Source: Streptomyces sp. RKAG290 (GTDB lineage: Bacteria; Actinomycetota; Actinomycetes; Streptomycetales; Streptomycetaceae). Taken from it: a stretch of 64,000 nt of DNA. The stretch spans positions 7,191,894-7,255,893 of the forward strand of contig NZ_JAJOZC010000001.1 in NCBI RefSeq assembly GCF_023701695.1, read 5' to 3'. The notes beneath the pieces are model-generated. The model was given only the letters and a program-made list of their open reading frames with translations, ran no database searches and was not told where the DNA came from. Positions 1 through 9,050 of this stretch are shown one piece after another; position 1 is the stretch's first letter, and each line of letters opens with the position of its first letter. The position numbers and the translations under genes were made by a program.

Positions 1-777
1 GCGACGGTACGCAACAGCGACCTGGCCGCCCACCACGCGGTACGTGCCCGCTACCCCGCCCTCTCCCAGGCGTTGCTGGCCGGCGCCTCCGGGCAGCTGC
101 GCAACACCGCCACCACCGGCGGCAACCTCCTCCAGCGCACCCGCTGCCCGTACTTCCAGGACACCTCCAAGCCCTGCAACAAGCGCGAGCCGGGCAGCGG
201 CTGCCCGGCCCGCGAGGGCGCCCACCGCGACCTGGCGGTCCTCGGCCACTCAACGGACTGCGTCGCCACTCACCCCTCGGACATGGCCGTCGCGCTGGCC
301 GCCCTCGGCGCCACGGTCCTGCTGCACGGCCCGGACGGCGAACGGGCCGTGCCCGTCACCGACTTCCACCGGCTGCCGGGGGACAGCCCCGCGGCGGACA
401 CCGTGATCCGGCCGGACGAGCTCATCACCGAGGTCCTCCTGCCGCCGCTTCCCGACGGTGCGTACTCCCTGTACCGAAAGGCCCGCGACCGGGCGTCGTT
501 CGCCTTCGCCCTGGTCTCCGTGGCGGCCGTCCTGCGCGTCCGCGGCGGCCGGATCGAGCACGCCGCACTGGCATTCGGCGGACTCGCCCACCGGCCCTGG
601 CGGGCCCGTGCGGCCGAGGACGTCCTGCGCGGCGCACCCGCCACCGGCGAGACGTACGAAGCAGCGGCGGACGCCGAACTCGCCGCGGCCCGCCCGCTGC
701 GTGACAACGCGTTCAAGGTCGGCCTGGCCCGCCGCCTCGCCGTCGACGCCCTGGCCGAACTCGCCGCCCGATCCTGA
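1..777 (+). CDS. Xanthine dehydrogenase family, FAD-binding subunit with Fe-S cysteines (5' partial)
   Basis: The reading frame is open from base 1, so the N-terminus lies outside the window; about 258 residues remain. The segment TTGGNLLQRTRCPYF is the flavin-binding signature of the medium subunit of molybdenum hydroxylases. It is followed by a Cys-rich insert (CPYF, KPCNKR, GSGCPA and a later DC). In the family this insert marks PaoB/YagS-type subunits, which carry an extra [4Fe-4S] cluster besides FAD. The subunit passes electrons between the molybdenum subunit and an acceptor. It is followed 19 bases later by the molybdopterin subunit gene, so the order matches a paoABC-like aldehyde/purine oxidoreductase operon; the 2Fe-2S subunit gene would lie upstream, off the window. 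The substrate is unknown. Confidence 0.9.
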   Translation, partial: ATVRNSDLAAHHAVRARYPALSQALLAGASGQLRNTATTGGNLLQRTRCPYFQDTSKPCNKREPGSGCPAREGAHRDLAVLGHSTDCVATHPSDMAVALAALGATVLLHGPDGERAVPVTDFHRLPGDSPAADTVIRPDELITEVLLPPLPDGAYSLYRKARDRASFAFALVSVAAVLRVRGGRIEHAALAFGGLAHRPWRARAAEDVLRGAPATGETYEAAADAELAAARPLRDNAFKVGLARRLAVDALAELAARS

Positions 778-796
778 AGAGCCGAGGACTCCCGCC

Positions 797-2895
797 ATGA
801 GCCACGCCCCCAGCCCCTGGGCGCCCCCGTCGTCCGCCGCGAAGGCCGGGACAAGGTCACCGGCGCCGCGCGCTACTCCGCCGAGCGCAACCTGCCCGGC
901 TGCCTGTACGCCTGGCCCGTGCCCGCCACCGTTCCGCGCGGTCGCGTCACCGCCATCCACGCCGCCGGCGCGCTGGCCCTTCCCGGGGTCCGCGCCGTCC
1001 TCACCCACGAGAACGCGCCCCGGATCGAGGAGCCCGACGACCCGATCCTCGCAGTCCTGCAGAACGACCACGTGCCGCACCGCGGCTGGCAGATCGCCCT
1101 CGTCGTGGCCGACACCCTCGAAGGCGCGAGGGCGGGCGCCGAGGCGCTGCACATCACCTACGAGAGCGCGCCGCACGACGTCGTACTGACCGAGGACCAC
1201 CCCGGTCTGTACACCCCGCAGACCGCCAACGGCGGCTACCCGGCCGTACGCGAACGCGGCGACTTCGACAAGGCCTTCGCCGCGGCGCCCGTACGGATCG
1301 ACGCCATGTACACGCTCGGCGCCCTGCACAACCACCCCATGGAGCCGCACGCCTCGACCGCCCACTGGTCCCCGGAAGGGCATCTCACGGTGTACGACAC
1401 CGGCCAGGGGAGCACCACGGTGCGCGACACCCTCTCCACCCTGTTCGGGCTCCGGCCGGACCAGGTCACCGTGGTCTCGGAACACGTCGGCGGCGGCTTC
1501 GGCAGCAAGGGCACCCCGCGTCCCCAGGTCGTGCTCGCCGCGATGGCCGCGCTCCACACCGGCCGGCCCGTCGAACTGTCCTTGCCCCGACGTCACATGG
1601 CCGCCGTCGTCGGCCACCGCGCGCCCACGGTGCAACGCGTCCGGCTCGGCGCCGAGGCCGACGGCACCCTCACCTCGATCGCCCACGAGGTCATCTCGCA
1701 CACCTCGACCGTCAAGGAGTTCGTGGAACAGGCCGCCGTGCCGGCCCGCATGATGTACGGCTCCGCACACAGCCGCACCAGCCACCGGGTCACCGCGCTC
1801 GACGTCCCCAGCCCGTCGTGGATGCGGGCCCCGGGCGAGGCTCCCGGCATGTACGCCCTCGAATCCGCCCTCGACGAACTCGCCTCGGCCCTCGGCGTCG
1901 ACCCCGTGGAACTGCGACTGCGCAACGACCCGGCCGACGAACCCGACTCCGCGAAACCCTTCAGCAGCCGCAATCTGGCCGCCTGTCTGCGGGAGGGCGC
2001 GACGCGCTTCGGCTGGCACGACCGTGACCCCCGCCCCGCCGTCCGCCGCGAAGGGCACCTGCTGCTCGGCACGGGCGTCGCCGCCGCCACGTACCCCGTC
2101 TACGTCAGCGCCTCCCACGCCTCGGCGCACGCCGCCGCCGACGGGACGTACCGCATCGCGGTCAACGCCACCGACATCGGCACCGGCGCCCGCACCGTCC
2201 TCGCGCAGATCGCCGCGGGGGTGCTGGAGACCCCGGTGGAGAACGTGAGGGTCGACATCGGCGACAGCGACCTGCCGGACGCGCCGCTGGCCGGCGGCTC
2301 CTCGGGCACGGCCTCCTGGGGCTGGTCCGTGCACAAGGCGGCCACCGGCCTCGTGCGGCAGCTCGGTGAGCGCACCGGACCGCTGCCGGAGGAAGGGGTG
2401 ACGGTCACCGCCGACACCGTGCAGGAGACGGCCGCCGACTCCCCGTACGCCCGGCACGCCTTCGGTGCGCATTTCGCGGAGGTGGCGGTCGACACCCGGA
2501 CCGGCGAGGTCCGGGTACGCCGGATGCTCGGAGTCTTCGCCGCCGGGCACATCCTGAACTCCCGCACCGCCCGCTCCCAGTTCATCGGCGGAATGACCAT
2601 GGGGCTCGGGATGGCCCTCACCGAGGGCAGCACCATGGACCCGGTCTTCGGTGACTTCACCGAGAGCGACCTCGCCTCCTACCACGTGCCGGCCTGCGCC
2701 GACGTGACCGATATCGAGGCGCACTGGATCGACGAGGACGACCCGCACCTCAACCCGATGGGCAGCAAGGGCATCGGCGAGATCGGCATCGTCGGCGCGG
2801 CCGCGGCGATCGGCAACGCCGTCCGGCACGCCACCGGCGCCCGGCTGCGCACCCTCCCGCTCACGCCGGACCGGCTGCTGCCCCACCTGCCCTGA
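797..2895 (+). CDS. Xanthine dehydrogenase family, molybdopterin-binding subunit (apparent frameshift near the start)
   Basis: Catalytic subunit of a molybdenum hydroxylase (PaoC/YagR type), about 699 residues if one base is restored. Conserved blocks in order are GAPVVRREGRDKVTG at the N-terminus, HVGGGFGSKG near the middle, and KGIGEIGI near the C-terminus, which carries the Glu that acts as general base in this family. The only well-placed start is ATG 797, preceded by GAGGAC. It opens in a different frame from the conserved N-terminal block, which begins near 817. One base appears to be missing between about 798 and 820, probably in the C-rich stretch. Starting at the in-frame GTG 919 would remove about 35 conserved residues, so I reject it. 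Partner of the FAD subunit just upstream. Confidence 0.85.
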
Positions 2896-2972
2896 GGAGG
2901 GCGCGCGCCCGGCGCCGACGGCACCCCGTCAGGGCCGAATGCGCCGGTCACCGGGGGTGCGCGGCCGGATGT

Positions 2973-3014
2973 GTTGCGCAACCGGCGCTATCGGGTCACC
3001 CTAAGGAGTGACCC
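2973..3014. promoter_or_regulatory. Palindrome GTTGCGCAAC and inverted repeat GGGTCAC/GTGACCC upstream of the ATPase gene
   Basis: Within the 206-base gap before the RsbW-like ATPase there is a perfect 10-base palindrome at 2973-2982. A perfect 7-base inverted repeat, GGGTCAC at 2993-2999 and GTGACCC at 3008-3014, follows with an 8-base spacer. The positions, 90-130 bases before the start codon, suit a regulator site or a short hairpin. No regulator can be named from the sequence. Confidence 0.35.
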
Positions 3015-3101
3015 AGAAGTGACATCTGCTCACTCTTTGCATTCGGGGGTCGTTCGTTCAACGGGGCGAAGCAGTGGGCCTCGATGTGAGGAGCCTCGAC
3101 G

Positions 3102-3605
3102 ATGACCGTTCCACTCGACCGGCAATATCTGGTCGAACTCCAGGTTTCGGCAGAGCGTGTGTCCCAGCTGCGACGGATAGTCGCCGCACACCTGCGCCAC
3201 TGGAGTCTCGAACTCCACATCCGGCCCGTGTGCCGCGCTGTGGAGGAGCTGCTGACCAACGTCCAGCGGCACGTCGGCGACGACAACACCTGTGTCCTCG
3301 AAATCCGCTGGTCCGGACGGCACCTCACGGTCTCCGTCGCCGACAACGGTTCCGACATGCCGCGGCTGCTCCACGCGGGCGGCGGCCTCAGCCGGGTGAT
3401 GGCGCTCAGCGACAGCTGGGGCACCTGCCGGACCACCGAAGGCAAGGTCGTCTGGTTCACCCGGTACGCCCAGGAGCCGCAGCACATCGAACTGGTGCCG
3501 CTGCCGCCGCTGCCCGGCGTCCGCGAATTCCGCCGTCCGCCGGCCGTGGCGGCGGAGCTCCCCCCGCCCACGCCGGTCCGGACCGACGCCCCCGCCCTCG
3601 TCTGA
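3102..3605 (+). CDS. RsbW-like ATP-binding protein (anti-sigma kinase type HATPase)
   Basis: A 167-residue protein with a single GHKL ATPase fold. The N-box (EELLTNVQRHVG, about residues 47-58) and the G1 box (VADNGSDMP, about 79-87) are clear. The C-terminus is a short Pro-rich tail. Streptomycetes carry dozens of such stand-alone domains. In the family they act as serine kinases on anti-sigma-factor antagonists, or bind sigma factors. No partner anti-antagonist or sigma gene is adjacent, so the target is unknown. The ATG 3102 start is preceded by GAGGAG about ten bases upstream. Confidence 0.85.
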   Translation: MTVPLDRQYLVELQVSAERVSQLRRIVAAHLRHWSLELHIRPVCRAVEELLTNVQRHVGDDNTCVLEIRWSGRHLTVSVADNGSDMPRLLHAGGGLSRVMALSDSWGTCRTTEGKVVWFTRYAQEPQHIELVPLPPLPGVREFRRPPAVAAELPPPTPVRTDAPALV

Positions 3606-3674
3606 GGCGCGCGGCACGGGCTGCGCCCCGCGTACCCCGTACCCCCGCCCCCGCACTCCCTCGTCCCTCCCGGC

Positions 3675-3707
3675 GCGGATCGCATGCGTATCGCACGCAT
3701 GGTCCGC
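3675..3707. repeat. Compound inverted repeat upstream of the aldehyde dehydrogenase gene
   Basis: A perfect 7-base inverted repeat, CATGCGT (3683-3689) and ACGCATG (3695-3701), has a 5-base spacer. It is nested in a 5-base outer pair, GCGGA (3675-3679) and TCCGC (3703-3707). It lies about 95 bases before the start at 3799. It could be an operator or a weak hairpin after the ATPase gene; the sequence does not decide. Confidence 0.35.
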
Positions 3708-3798
3708 GCCGGTCGGGTATGCGGATGGCGGGGGCCCGCGTTGCGCCACCTCGTCCGGCGCGGCACGGTCGAAGTACCGAGGCAAGGAGGCCACAGTC

Positions 3799-5211
3799 AT
3801 GCCCATCGCGACGGTCAACCCCGCGAACGGCGAGACCCTCAGGACGTTCGACGCCCTGGGAGCGGACGAGATCGAGCGGCGGCTCGCCGCGGCGGACGCC
3901 GCTTTCCGGGAGTACCGCACCACCGGATTCGGTGAGAGGTCCCGGCTGCTCAACCGGGCCGCCGACCTCCTCGACGAGGACCAGAAGGACATCGCCCGCA
4001 CCATGACCCTGGAGATGGGCAAGCCGGTCAAGGCCGCCCGCGCCGAGGCCGCCAAGTGTGCGAAGGCCATGCGCTGGTACGCGGCCCACGCCGAGGGACT
4101 CCTCGCGGACGAGCACCCCGCGCCCGCCGACGTCGAGGACTCCGGTGCGTCCCGCGCCTACGTGCACTACCGCCCGCTGGGCACCGTGCTCGCCGTGATG
4201 CCGTGGAACTTCCCGCTCTGGCAGGTCGTACGGTTCGCCGCCCCCGCCCTGATGGCAGGCAACACGGGGCTGCTGAAGCACGCGTCGAACGTGCCGCAGA
4301 CCGCGCTCTATCTCGGCGACCTGTTCCGCAGGGCCGGCTTCCCCGAAGGCTGCTTCCAGACCCTGCTGGTCGGCTCCGGGGCGGTCGAGGACATCCTGCG
4401 CGACCGCAGGGTGGCCGCGGCCACCCTGACCGGCAGTGAGCCGGCCGGCCGCTCGGTCGCGGCCGTCGCGGGCGACGAGGTCAAGCACACCGTCCTGGAA
4501 CTGGGCGGCAGCGACCCGTATCTCGTCCTGCCCTCGGCGGACGTCGCCCGGGCCGCCCGTACCGCCGTCACCGCGCGGACCCAGAACAACGGGCAGTCCT
4601 GCATCGCCGCCAAGCGGTTCATCGTGCACGCCGACGTGTACGAGGAGTTCGCCGAACGCTTCACCGTGGGGATGCGCGACCTGACCGTCGGCGATCCGCT
4701 GGAGGAGTCCACCGACATCGGGCCGCTGGCCAGCGAGCAGGGCCGCACCGATCTGGGGGAACTCGTCGACGACGCCGTGCGGCAGGGCGCGAGCGCGCTG
4801 TGCGGCGGCGGCCGGCCCGAGGGCCTGAGCGGCGGCCTGGAACGGGGCTGGTTCTACGCCCCCACGGTGCTCACCGGCATCACCCCCGCCATGCGCATCC
4901 ACCGCGAGGAGACCTTCGGCCCCGTGGCCACGCTGTACCGGGTCGGCAGCCTCGACGAGGCCGTGGAACTGGCCAATGACACGCCCTTCGGCCTCAGCTC
5001 CAACGTGTGGACCCGCGACGCCGAGGAGAGCCGGCGCTGTGTGCGCGACCTGGAGGCGGGCGGGGTCTTCTTCAACGGGATGACGGCGTCGCACCCCGCG
5101 CTCCCGTTCGGCGGGGTGAAGCGCTCCGGCTACGGGCGTGAGCTCGCCGGACACGGCATCCGTGAGTTCTGCAACGCCACCACCGTCTGGTACGGCGCCG
5201 AACCGAACTGA
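3799..5211 (+). CDS. NAD(P)-dependent succinate-semialdehyde dehydrogenase-like aldehyde dehydrogenase
   Basis: A 470-residue member of the aldehyde dehydrogenase superfamily, full length for the GabD1-type group. It has the cofactor segment MPWNFPLWQVVRFAAPAL, the catalytic Glu in LELGGSDP and the catalytic Cys in NNGQSCIAAK. The C-terminal PFGGVKRSGYGRE is typical of succinic semialdehyde dehydrogenases. It would oxidise succinic semialdehyde (or a similar short aldehyde) to the acid in the cytoplasm. The ATG 3799 start has AAGGAGG about eight bases upstream. The phosphoketolase gene follows after 46 bases on the same strand, so the two may share a transcript. The exact substrate is inferred from family resemblance. 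Confidence 0.88.
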   Translation: MPIATVNPANGETLRTFDALGADEIERRLAAADAAFREYRTTGFGERSRLLNRAADLLDEDQKDIARTMTLEMGKPVKAARAEAAKCAKAMRWYAAHAEGLLADEHPAPADVEDSGASRAYVHYRPLGTVLAVMPWNFPLWQVVRFAAPALMAGNTGLLKHASNVPQTALYLGDLFRRAGFPEGCFQTLLVGSGAVEDILRDRRVAAATLTGSEPAGRSVAAVAGDEVKHTVLELGGSDPYLVLPSADVARAARTAVTARTQNNGQSCIAAKRFIVHADVYEEFAERFTVGMRDLTVGDPLEESTDIGPLASEQGRTDLGELVDDAVRQGASALCGGGRPEGLSGGLERGWFYAPTVLTGITPAMRIHREETFGPVATLYRVGSLDEAVELANDTPFGLSSNVWTRDAEESRRCVRDLEAGGVFFNGMTASHPALPFGGVKRSGYGRELAGHGIREFCNATTVWYGAEPN

Positions 5212-5257
5212 CCGCGACCACGGCGCCGCACCCCGCCCCGCCCGCTGAAAGGTGACC

Positions 5258-7645
5258 ATGAGCGACGCTCCACCGTCCTCGCCGACGGCAGCCCCTTCCG
5301 ACGAAGAGATCGCCGCGCTCGACGCGCACTGGAGGGCCGCCAACTACCTGGCCGTCGGGCAGATCTACCTGATGGCCAACCCGCTGCTCACCGAGCCCCT
5401 GGCCGCCGAGCACATCAAGCCCCGGCTGCTCGGCCACTGGGGCACCTCACCGGGGCTCAACCTGGTCCACACCCACCTCAACCGCATCATCAAGTCGCGG
5501 GGCACCCGGGCGCTGTGTGTCTGGGGCCCCGGGCACGGCGGTCCCGCCGTCCTCGCCAACTCATGGCTGGAGGGCAGCTACTCGCAGACGTATCCCGACG
5601 TCAGCAGGGACGCCGAGGGAATGGGCCGGCTGTTCAAGCAGTTCTCCTTCCCCGGCGGGGTGCCCAGCCACGTCGCACCCGAGACCCCAGGCTCCATCCA
5701 TGAGGGCGGCGAACTCGGCTACTCCCTCGCCCACGCCTACGGCGCCGCCCTGGACAACCCGGACCTGCTCGTCACCTGCGTCGTCGGCGACGGCGAGGCG
5801 GAGACGGGGCCGCTGGCCGGCTCCTGGCACGCCAACAAGTTCCTCGACCCGGTCCACGACGGGGCCGTCCTGCCGGTCCTGCACCTCAACGGCTACAAGA
5901 TCGCCAACCCGACGGTGCTCGCGCGCCTCCCGGAGGCCGAACTCGACGCCCTGCTGCGGGGCTACGGACACGAACCGCTGTACGTGGAAGGGGACGACCC
6001 GGCCGTCGTGCACCGGGCGATGGCCGCCGCGATGGACCGGGCCGTCGACCGCATCGGCGAGCTGCAGACCGCCGCCCGGACCGGCGGCGCGACCGACCGG
6101 CCGCAGTGGCCCATGATCGTGCTGCGCACCCCGAAGGGCTGGACCGGTCCCGCCGAGGTCGACGGACTGCCCGTCGAAGGCACCTGGCGCGCCCACCAGG
6201 TCCCGCTCCCCGGGGTCCGCGACAACCCGGACCACCTGCGGCAGCTGGAGGCGTGGCTGCGGTCCTACCGGCCCGAGGAGCTCTTCGACACCGAAGGGCG
6301 CCCCTCGGCCCAGGTGCTCGCCTGCGTGCCCGACGGCACGGCCCGGCTCGGCGCCACCCCGGACGCCAACGGCGGGCTGCTCCTGCGCGACCTGCCCGTC
6401 CCGGCACTCGACGGTCACGCGGTCCAGGTGGACCGGCCCGGCACTGTCATGAACGAACCGACCCGGGTACTCGGCGGTCTGCTGGAGGCCGTCATGGAAG
6501 CCACCGCGGAGCGCAGGGACTTCCGGGTCGTCGGCCCCGACGAGACCGCATCGAACCGGCTCGACGACCTCTACCGGACCACCGGAAAGGCCTGGCAGGC
6601 CCGGACGCTGCCCACCGACGAGCACCTCGCCCGCGACGGCCGCGTCATGGAGGTGCTCTCCGAGCACCTGTGCCAGGGCTGGCTCGAGGGCTATCTGCTG
6701 ACCGGCCGGCACGGACTCTTCTCCTGCTACGAGGCGTTCGCCCACATCGTCGACTCGATGGTCAACCAGCACATCAAATGGCTGCGGACCTCGCGCCGGC
6801 TGCCGTGGCGCCGCCCCATCGCCTCCCTCAACTACCTGCTCACCTCGCACGTCTGGCGCCAGGACCACAACGGCTTCTCGCACCAGGACCCCGGGTTCGT
6901 CGACCACATCCTGAACAAGAGCCCCGAGGTCGTACGCGTCTATCTGCCCCCGGACGCGAACACCCTGCTGTCCGTCGCGGACCACGCGCTGCGCAGCCGC
7001 GACTACGTCAACGTGATCGTGGCCGGCAAGCAGCCGAGCTTCGACTGGCTCACCCTGGACCAGGCCCGCGCCCACTGCGCGCGCGGCGCCGGGGTGTGGG
7101 AGTGGGCGGGCACGGAGGACGGCAGCCGCGATCCCGACGTGGTGCTCGCCTGTGCCGGGGACGTACCCACGCTGGAGACCGTCGCGGCGGCCGGTCTGCT
7201 CCGGCACCACCTGCCGGATCTCGCCGTCCGGGTGGTGAACGTCGTCGACATGGCCCGGCTCATGCCGCACGGCGAGCATCCGCACGGGATGCCGGACTCC
7301 GAGTACGACACCCTCTTCACCCGCGACAAGCCGGTGATCTTCGCCTACCACGGCTACCCCTGGCTGATCCACCGGCTGGCCTACCGCCGGGCCGGCCACG
7401 ACCAGCTGCACGTGCGGGGCTACAAGGAGGAGGGCACGACCACCACGCCGTTCGACATGGTGGTCCGCAACGACCTCGACCGGTACCGGCTGGTCATGGA
7501 CGTCATCGACCGGGTGCCGGGCCTCGGGGTCCGCGCCGTGGCGGTGCGTCAGGCGATGGCCGACGTCCGCACCCGCCACCACGCCTGGATCCGCGAACAC
7601 GGCACGGACCTGCCGGAGGTCGCCGACTGGACCTGGGAGGGCTGA
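5258..7645 (+). CDS. Phosphoketolase (xylulose-5-phosphate/fructose-6-phosphate)
   Basis: A 795-residue protein, the normal size for phosphoketolases. The thiamine diphosphate motif GDGEAETGPLAGSWHANK lies near residue 180. Other family blocks are visible (GHGGPA, GSIHEGGELGYSLAHAYGAA, FSCYEAFAHIVDSM, QDHNGFSHQDPG, GKQP). It cleaves xylulose 5-phosphate or fructose 6-phosphate with phosphate to give acetyl phosphate and a shorter sugar phosphate. I start at ATG 5258, which sits seven bases after GAAAGG; a GTG two codons earlier would overlap that site. A strong hairpin follows the stop codon, so the transcript probably ends there. Confidence 0.95.
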   Translation: MSDAPPSSPTAAPSDEEIAALDAHWRAANYLAVGQIYLMANPLLTEPLAAEHIKPRLLGHWGTSPGLNLVHTHLNRIIKSRGTRALCVWGPGHGGPAVLANSWLEGSYSQTYPDVSRDAEGMGRLFKQFSFPGGVPSHVAPETPGSIHEGGELGYSLAHAYGAALDNPDLLVTCVVGDGEAETGPLAGSWHANKFLDPVHDGAVLPVLHLNGYKIANPTVLARLPEAELDALLRGYGHEPLYVEGDDPAVVHRAMAAAMDRAVDRIGELQTAARTGGATDRPQWPMIVLRTPKGWTGPAEVDGLPVEGTWRAHQVPLPGVRDNPDHLRQLEAWLRSYRPEELFDTEGRPSAQVLACVPDGTARLGATPDANGGLLLRDLPVPALDGHAVQVDRPGTVMNEPTRVLGGLLEAVMEATAERRDFRVVGPDETASNRLDDLYRTTGKAWQARTLPTDEHLARDGRVMEVLSEHLCQGWLEGYLLTGRHGLFSCYEAFAHIVDSMVNQHIKWLRTSRRLPWRRPIASLNYLLTSHVWRQDHNGFSHQDPGFVDHILNKSPEVVRVYLPPDANTLLSVADHALRSRDYVNVIVAGKQPSFDWLTLDQARAHCARGAGVWEWAGTEDGSRDPDVVLACAGDVPTLETVAAAGLLRHHLPDLAVRVVNVVDMARLMPHGEHPHGMPDSEYDTLFTRDKPVIFAYHGYPWLIHRLAYRRAGHDQLHVRGYKEEGTTTTPFDMVVRNDLDRYRLVMDVIDRVPGLGVRAVAVRQAMADVRTRHHAWIREHGTDLPEVADWTWEG

Positions 7646-7659
7646 GGCCGCGGCAGGGG

Positions 7660-7692
7660 GCGGGCCCGGACAGTGCGTCTGTCCGGGCCCGC
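7660..7692. terminator. Hairpin terminator between convergent phosphoketolase and baeRF3 genes
   Basis: A perfect 14-base inverted repeat, arms 7660-7673 and 7679-7692, with a 5-base loop. It begins 15 bases after the phosphoketolase stop codon. It sits between convergent genes and can serve both strands. There is no U-tract, as is usual in streptomycetes. Confidence 0.75.
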
Positions 7693-7814
7693 GCTCCGCC
7701 GCAGGTCAGCGGCCGGCCGCCCGGGCCGGCAGAGCCTTCGTCATCGCCGAACGCCCCTTGACGTTCTTGTGCTTCGCCTGCGCGGCCCACGGTGTCGGGC
7801 CGCCGCGGGCCGCG

Positions 7815-8930
7815 TCAGTAGCGCAGCGTCGCCGCGATCCGCCCGTGCGCCTTGAGCGAGTCGTCCGCGACGAACACCACCTCGGCTCCGCTGTCCAGCG
7901 CCGCCTCGACCAGCTCGTCCACGACGTCCTCGCGCACCCTCTCGTCCGCCGGGTCCGCGGCGTCCCCGCTCACCGGCTCCAGGTGCTCCGCGGCGACCCG
8001 GACCGTCTGCTGGTAGTGCTCCTCCACCGCCACCAGTCCGGCGCGCGCCTCCCGTACGGCGGCCCACACCTCGTCTAGGCCGCCGGCGAACGCGTGACGG
8101 CCGCGCGCCTCGTCCAGCTTGCCTTCGATCTCCGCGGCGAACCGCTTCTGCCGGGCCTCCAGTGCGGGCCGCAGCTCGCTGAGCAGGCCGGCGGGGGTGG
8201 TGTCGGCCGGCGCGCCCTTGGTGACCCGGCCGACCGCCGACCCGGTGCTCTCACCGACTTCGTCCAGCAGTGCGAGCGCCGGTGCGAGACCGACCAGATA
8301 GAGCGGGCGCGGATCCGTGGCCAGGACCCCGCGCAGCGTCTCGTCCACCGTGCGCAGGAACTGACGGGTCTCCTCGTCGGTGAAGGTGCTCGGGGTGTCG
8401 CCGATCCGCTCCTCGCGCTGCGGGTTCGGCGCCTCGCGCGGCGCCTTCAGCGGAAAGCCGCCGATGTGCTCCTCGTGCGCGGCGTCGGCCGTGCCACTGA
8501 ACAGGGACGCGTGGTCGGCGGAGACGGTGAGCGCCCAGAACGGCTGCGCCTGGGCCTTGGCGGCGACCAGGTTGCGGGTCAGATAGGTGTCGCTCAGCAC
8601 GACGCGTTCGGGGGCGGTGCGCGGAAGCTGCCAGATCCGGTACTCGTCCGCCGTCACGAGGACGACCAGTGAGTCCAGGGCCCGGCGCGCATCGATCTCG
8701 GTGACCGCCCGGTCGAGCTGCTGCTTGACGGCGGTGCACGCCTCGCGGCCGACGCGGGGGTCGGCGTCGAGCCGGCTGCCGGCCGCGGTCACCAGATTGC
8801 GCAGCCGGACGGCGTCCTGGGCGTTGTCCGGTGCACGACGGTGGGTGGGCATCGTCAGGGACAGCGCGGGATAGGGCCTGGCGGCCCGGAGCTCCTGCAA
8901 CAGGCCGGCGGTCAGGGCGTCCGTGTCCAT
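7815..8930 (-). CDS. baeRF3-domain protein (bacterial archaeo-eukaryotic release factor-like)
   Basis: A 371-residue soluble protein. Its N-terminal third (MDTDALTAGLLQELRAARP, then LTMPTHR) and central segment (SADHASLFSGTADAAHEEHIGGFPLK) match the baeRF3 family. That family is related to the domains of eukaryotic and archaeal release factor 1 and is thought to act on ribosomes under stress; the biochemistry is not settled. The ATG 8930 start has GGGAGG about six bases upstream. The gene is divergent from the DUF1269 gene and convergent with phosphoketolase, separated by the hairpin at 7660-7692. Confidence 0.8.
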   Translation of the reverse strand: MDTDALTAGLLQELRAARPYPALSLTMPTHRRAPDNAQDAVRLRNLVTAAGSRLDADPRVGREACTAVKQQLDRAVTEIDARRALDSLVVLVTADEYRIWQLPRTAPERVVLSDTYLTRNLVAAKAQAQPFWALTVSADHASLFSGTADAAHEEHIGGFPLKAPREAPNPQREERIGDTPSTFTDEETRQFLRTVDETLRGVLATDPRPLYLVGLAPALALLDEVGESTGSAVGRVTKGAPADTTPAGLLSELRPALEARQKRFAAEIEGKLDEARGRHAFAGGLDEVWAAVREARAGLVAVEEHYQQTVRVAAEHLEPVSGDAADPADERVREDVVDELVEAALDSGAEVVFVADDSLKAHGRIAATLRY

Positions 8931-9050
8931 CAGTTCCCTCCCGGGGATCGTGCCTACTGCTGTGCTGAGTGGGTGATTCGACGAGTCAATTCATACCTTT
9001 TGATCCTAATATGGGCGAATTGGTGATTCCGGGGCCAGGAGGTATGCGCG
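8931..9050. promoter_or_regulatory. Divergent promoter region, baeRF3 and DUF1269 genes
   Basis: This 120-base gap between divergent genes is much richer in A+T than its surroundings, especially 8980-9025, where CCTTTTGATCCTAATATGGG is found. That composition is expected of a promoter pair. TAATAT at 9009-9014 is a possible -10 element for the forward gene. I could not fix -35 boxes with confidence. Confidence 0.45.

Noticed and set aside
250..2886. An 878-codon open frame on the minus strand across the molybdenum hydroxylase genes
   Set aside because: It lies opposite clearly conserved genes, has a repetitive Gly/Arg/Val-rich product and no family match. Such frames are a by-product of high third-position G+C.
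7707..7805. A short minus-strand peptide (ending KHKNVKGRSAMTKALPARAAGR) just after the baeRF3 gene
   Set aside because: It has no start codon with a ribosome-binding site and its frame runs back into the baeRF3 gene. The sequence overlaps no recognised family, so I do not call a gene.
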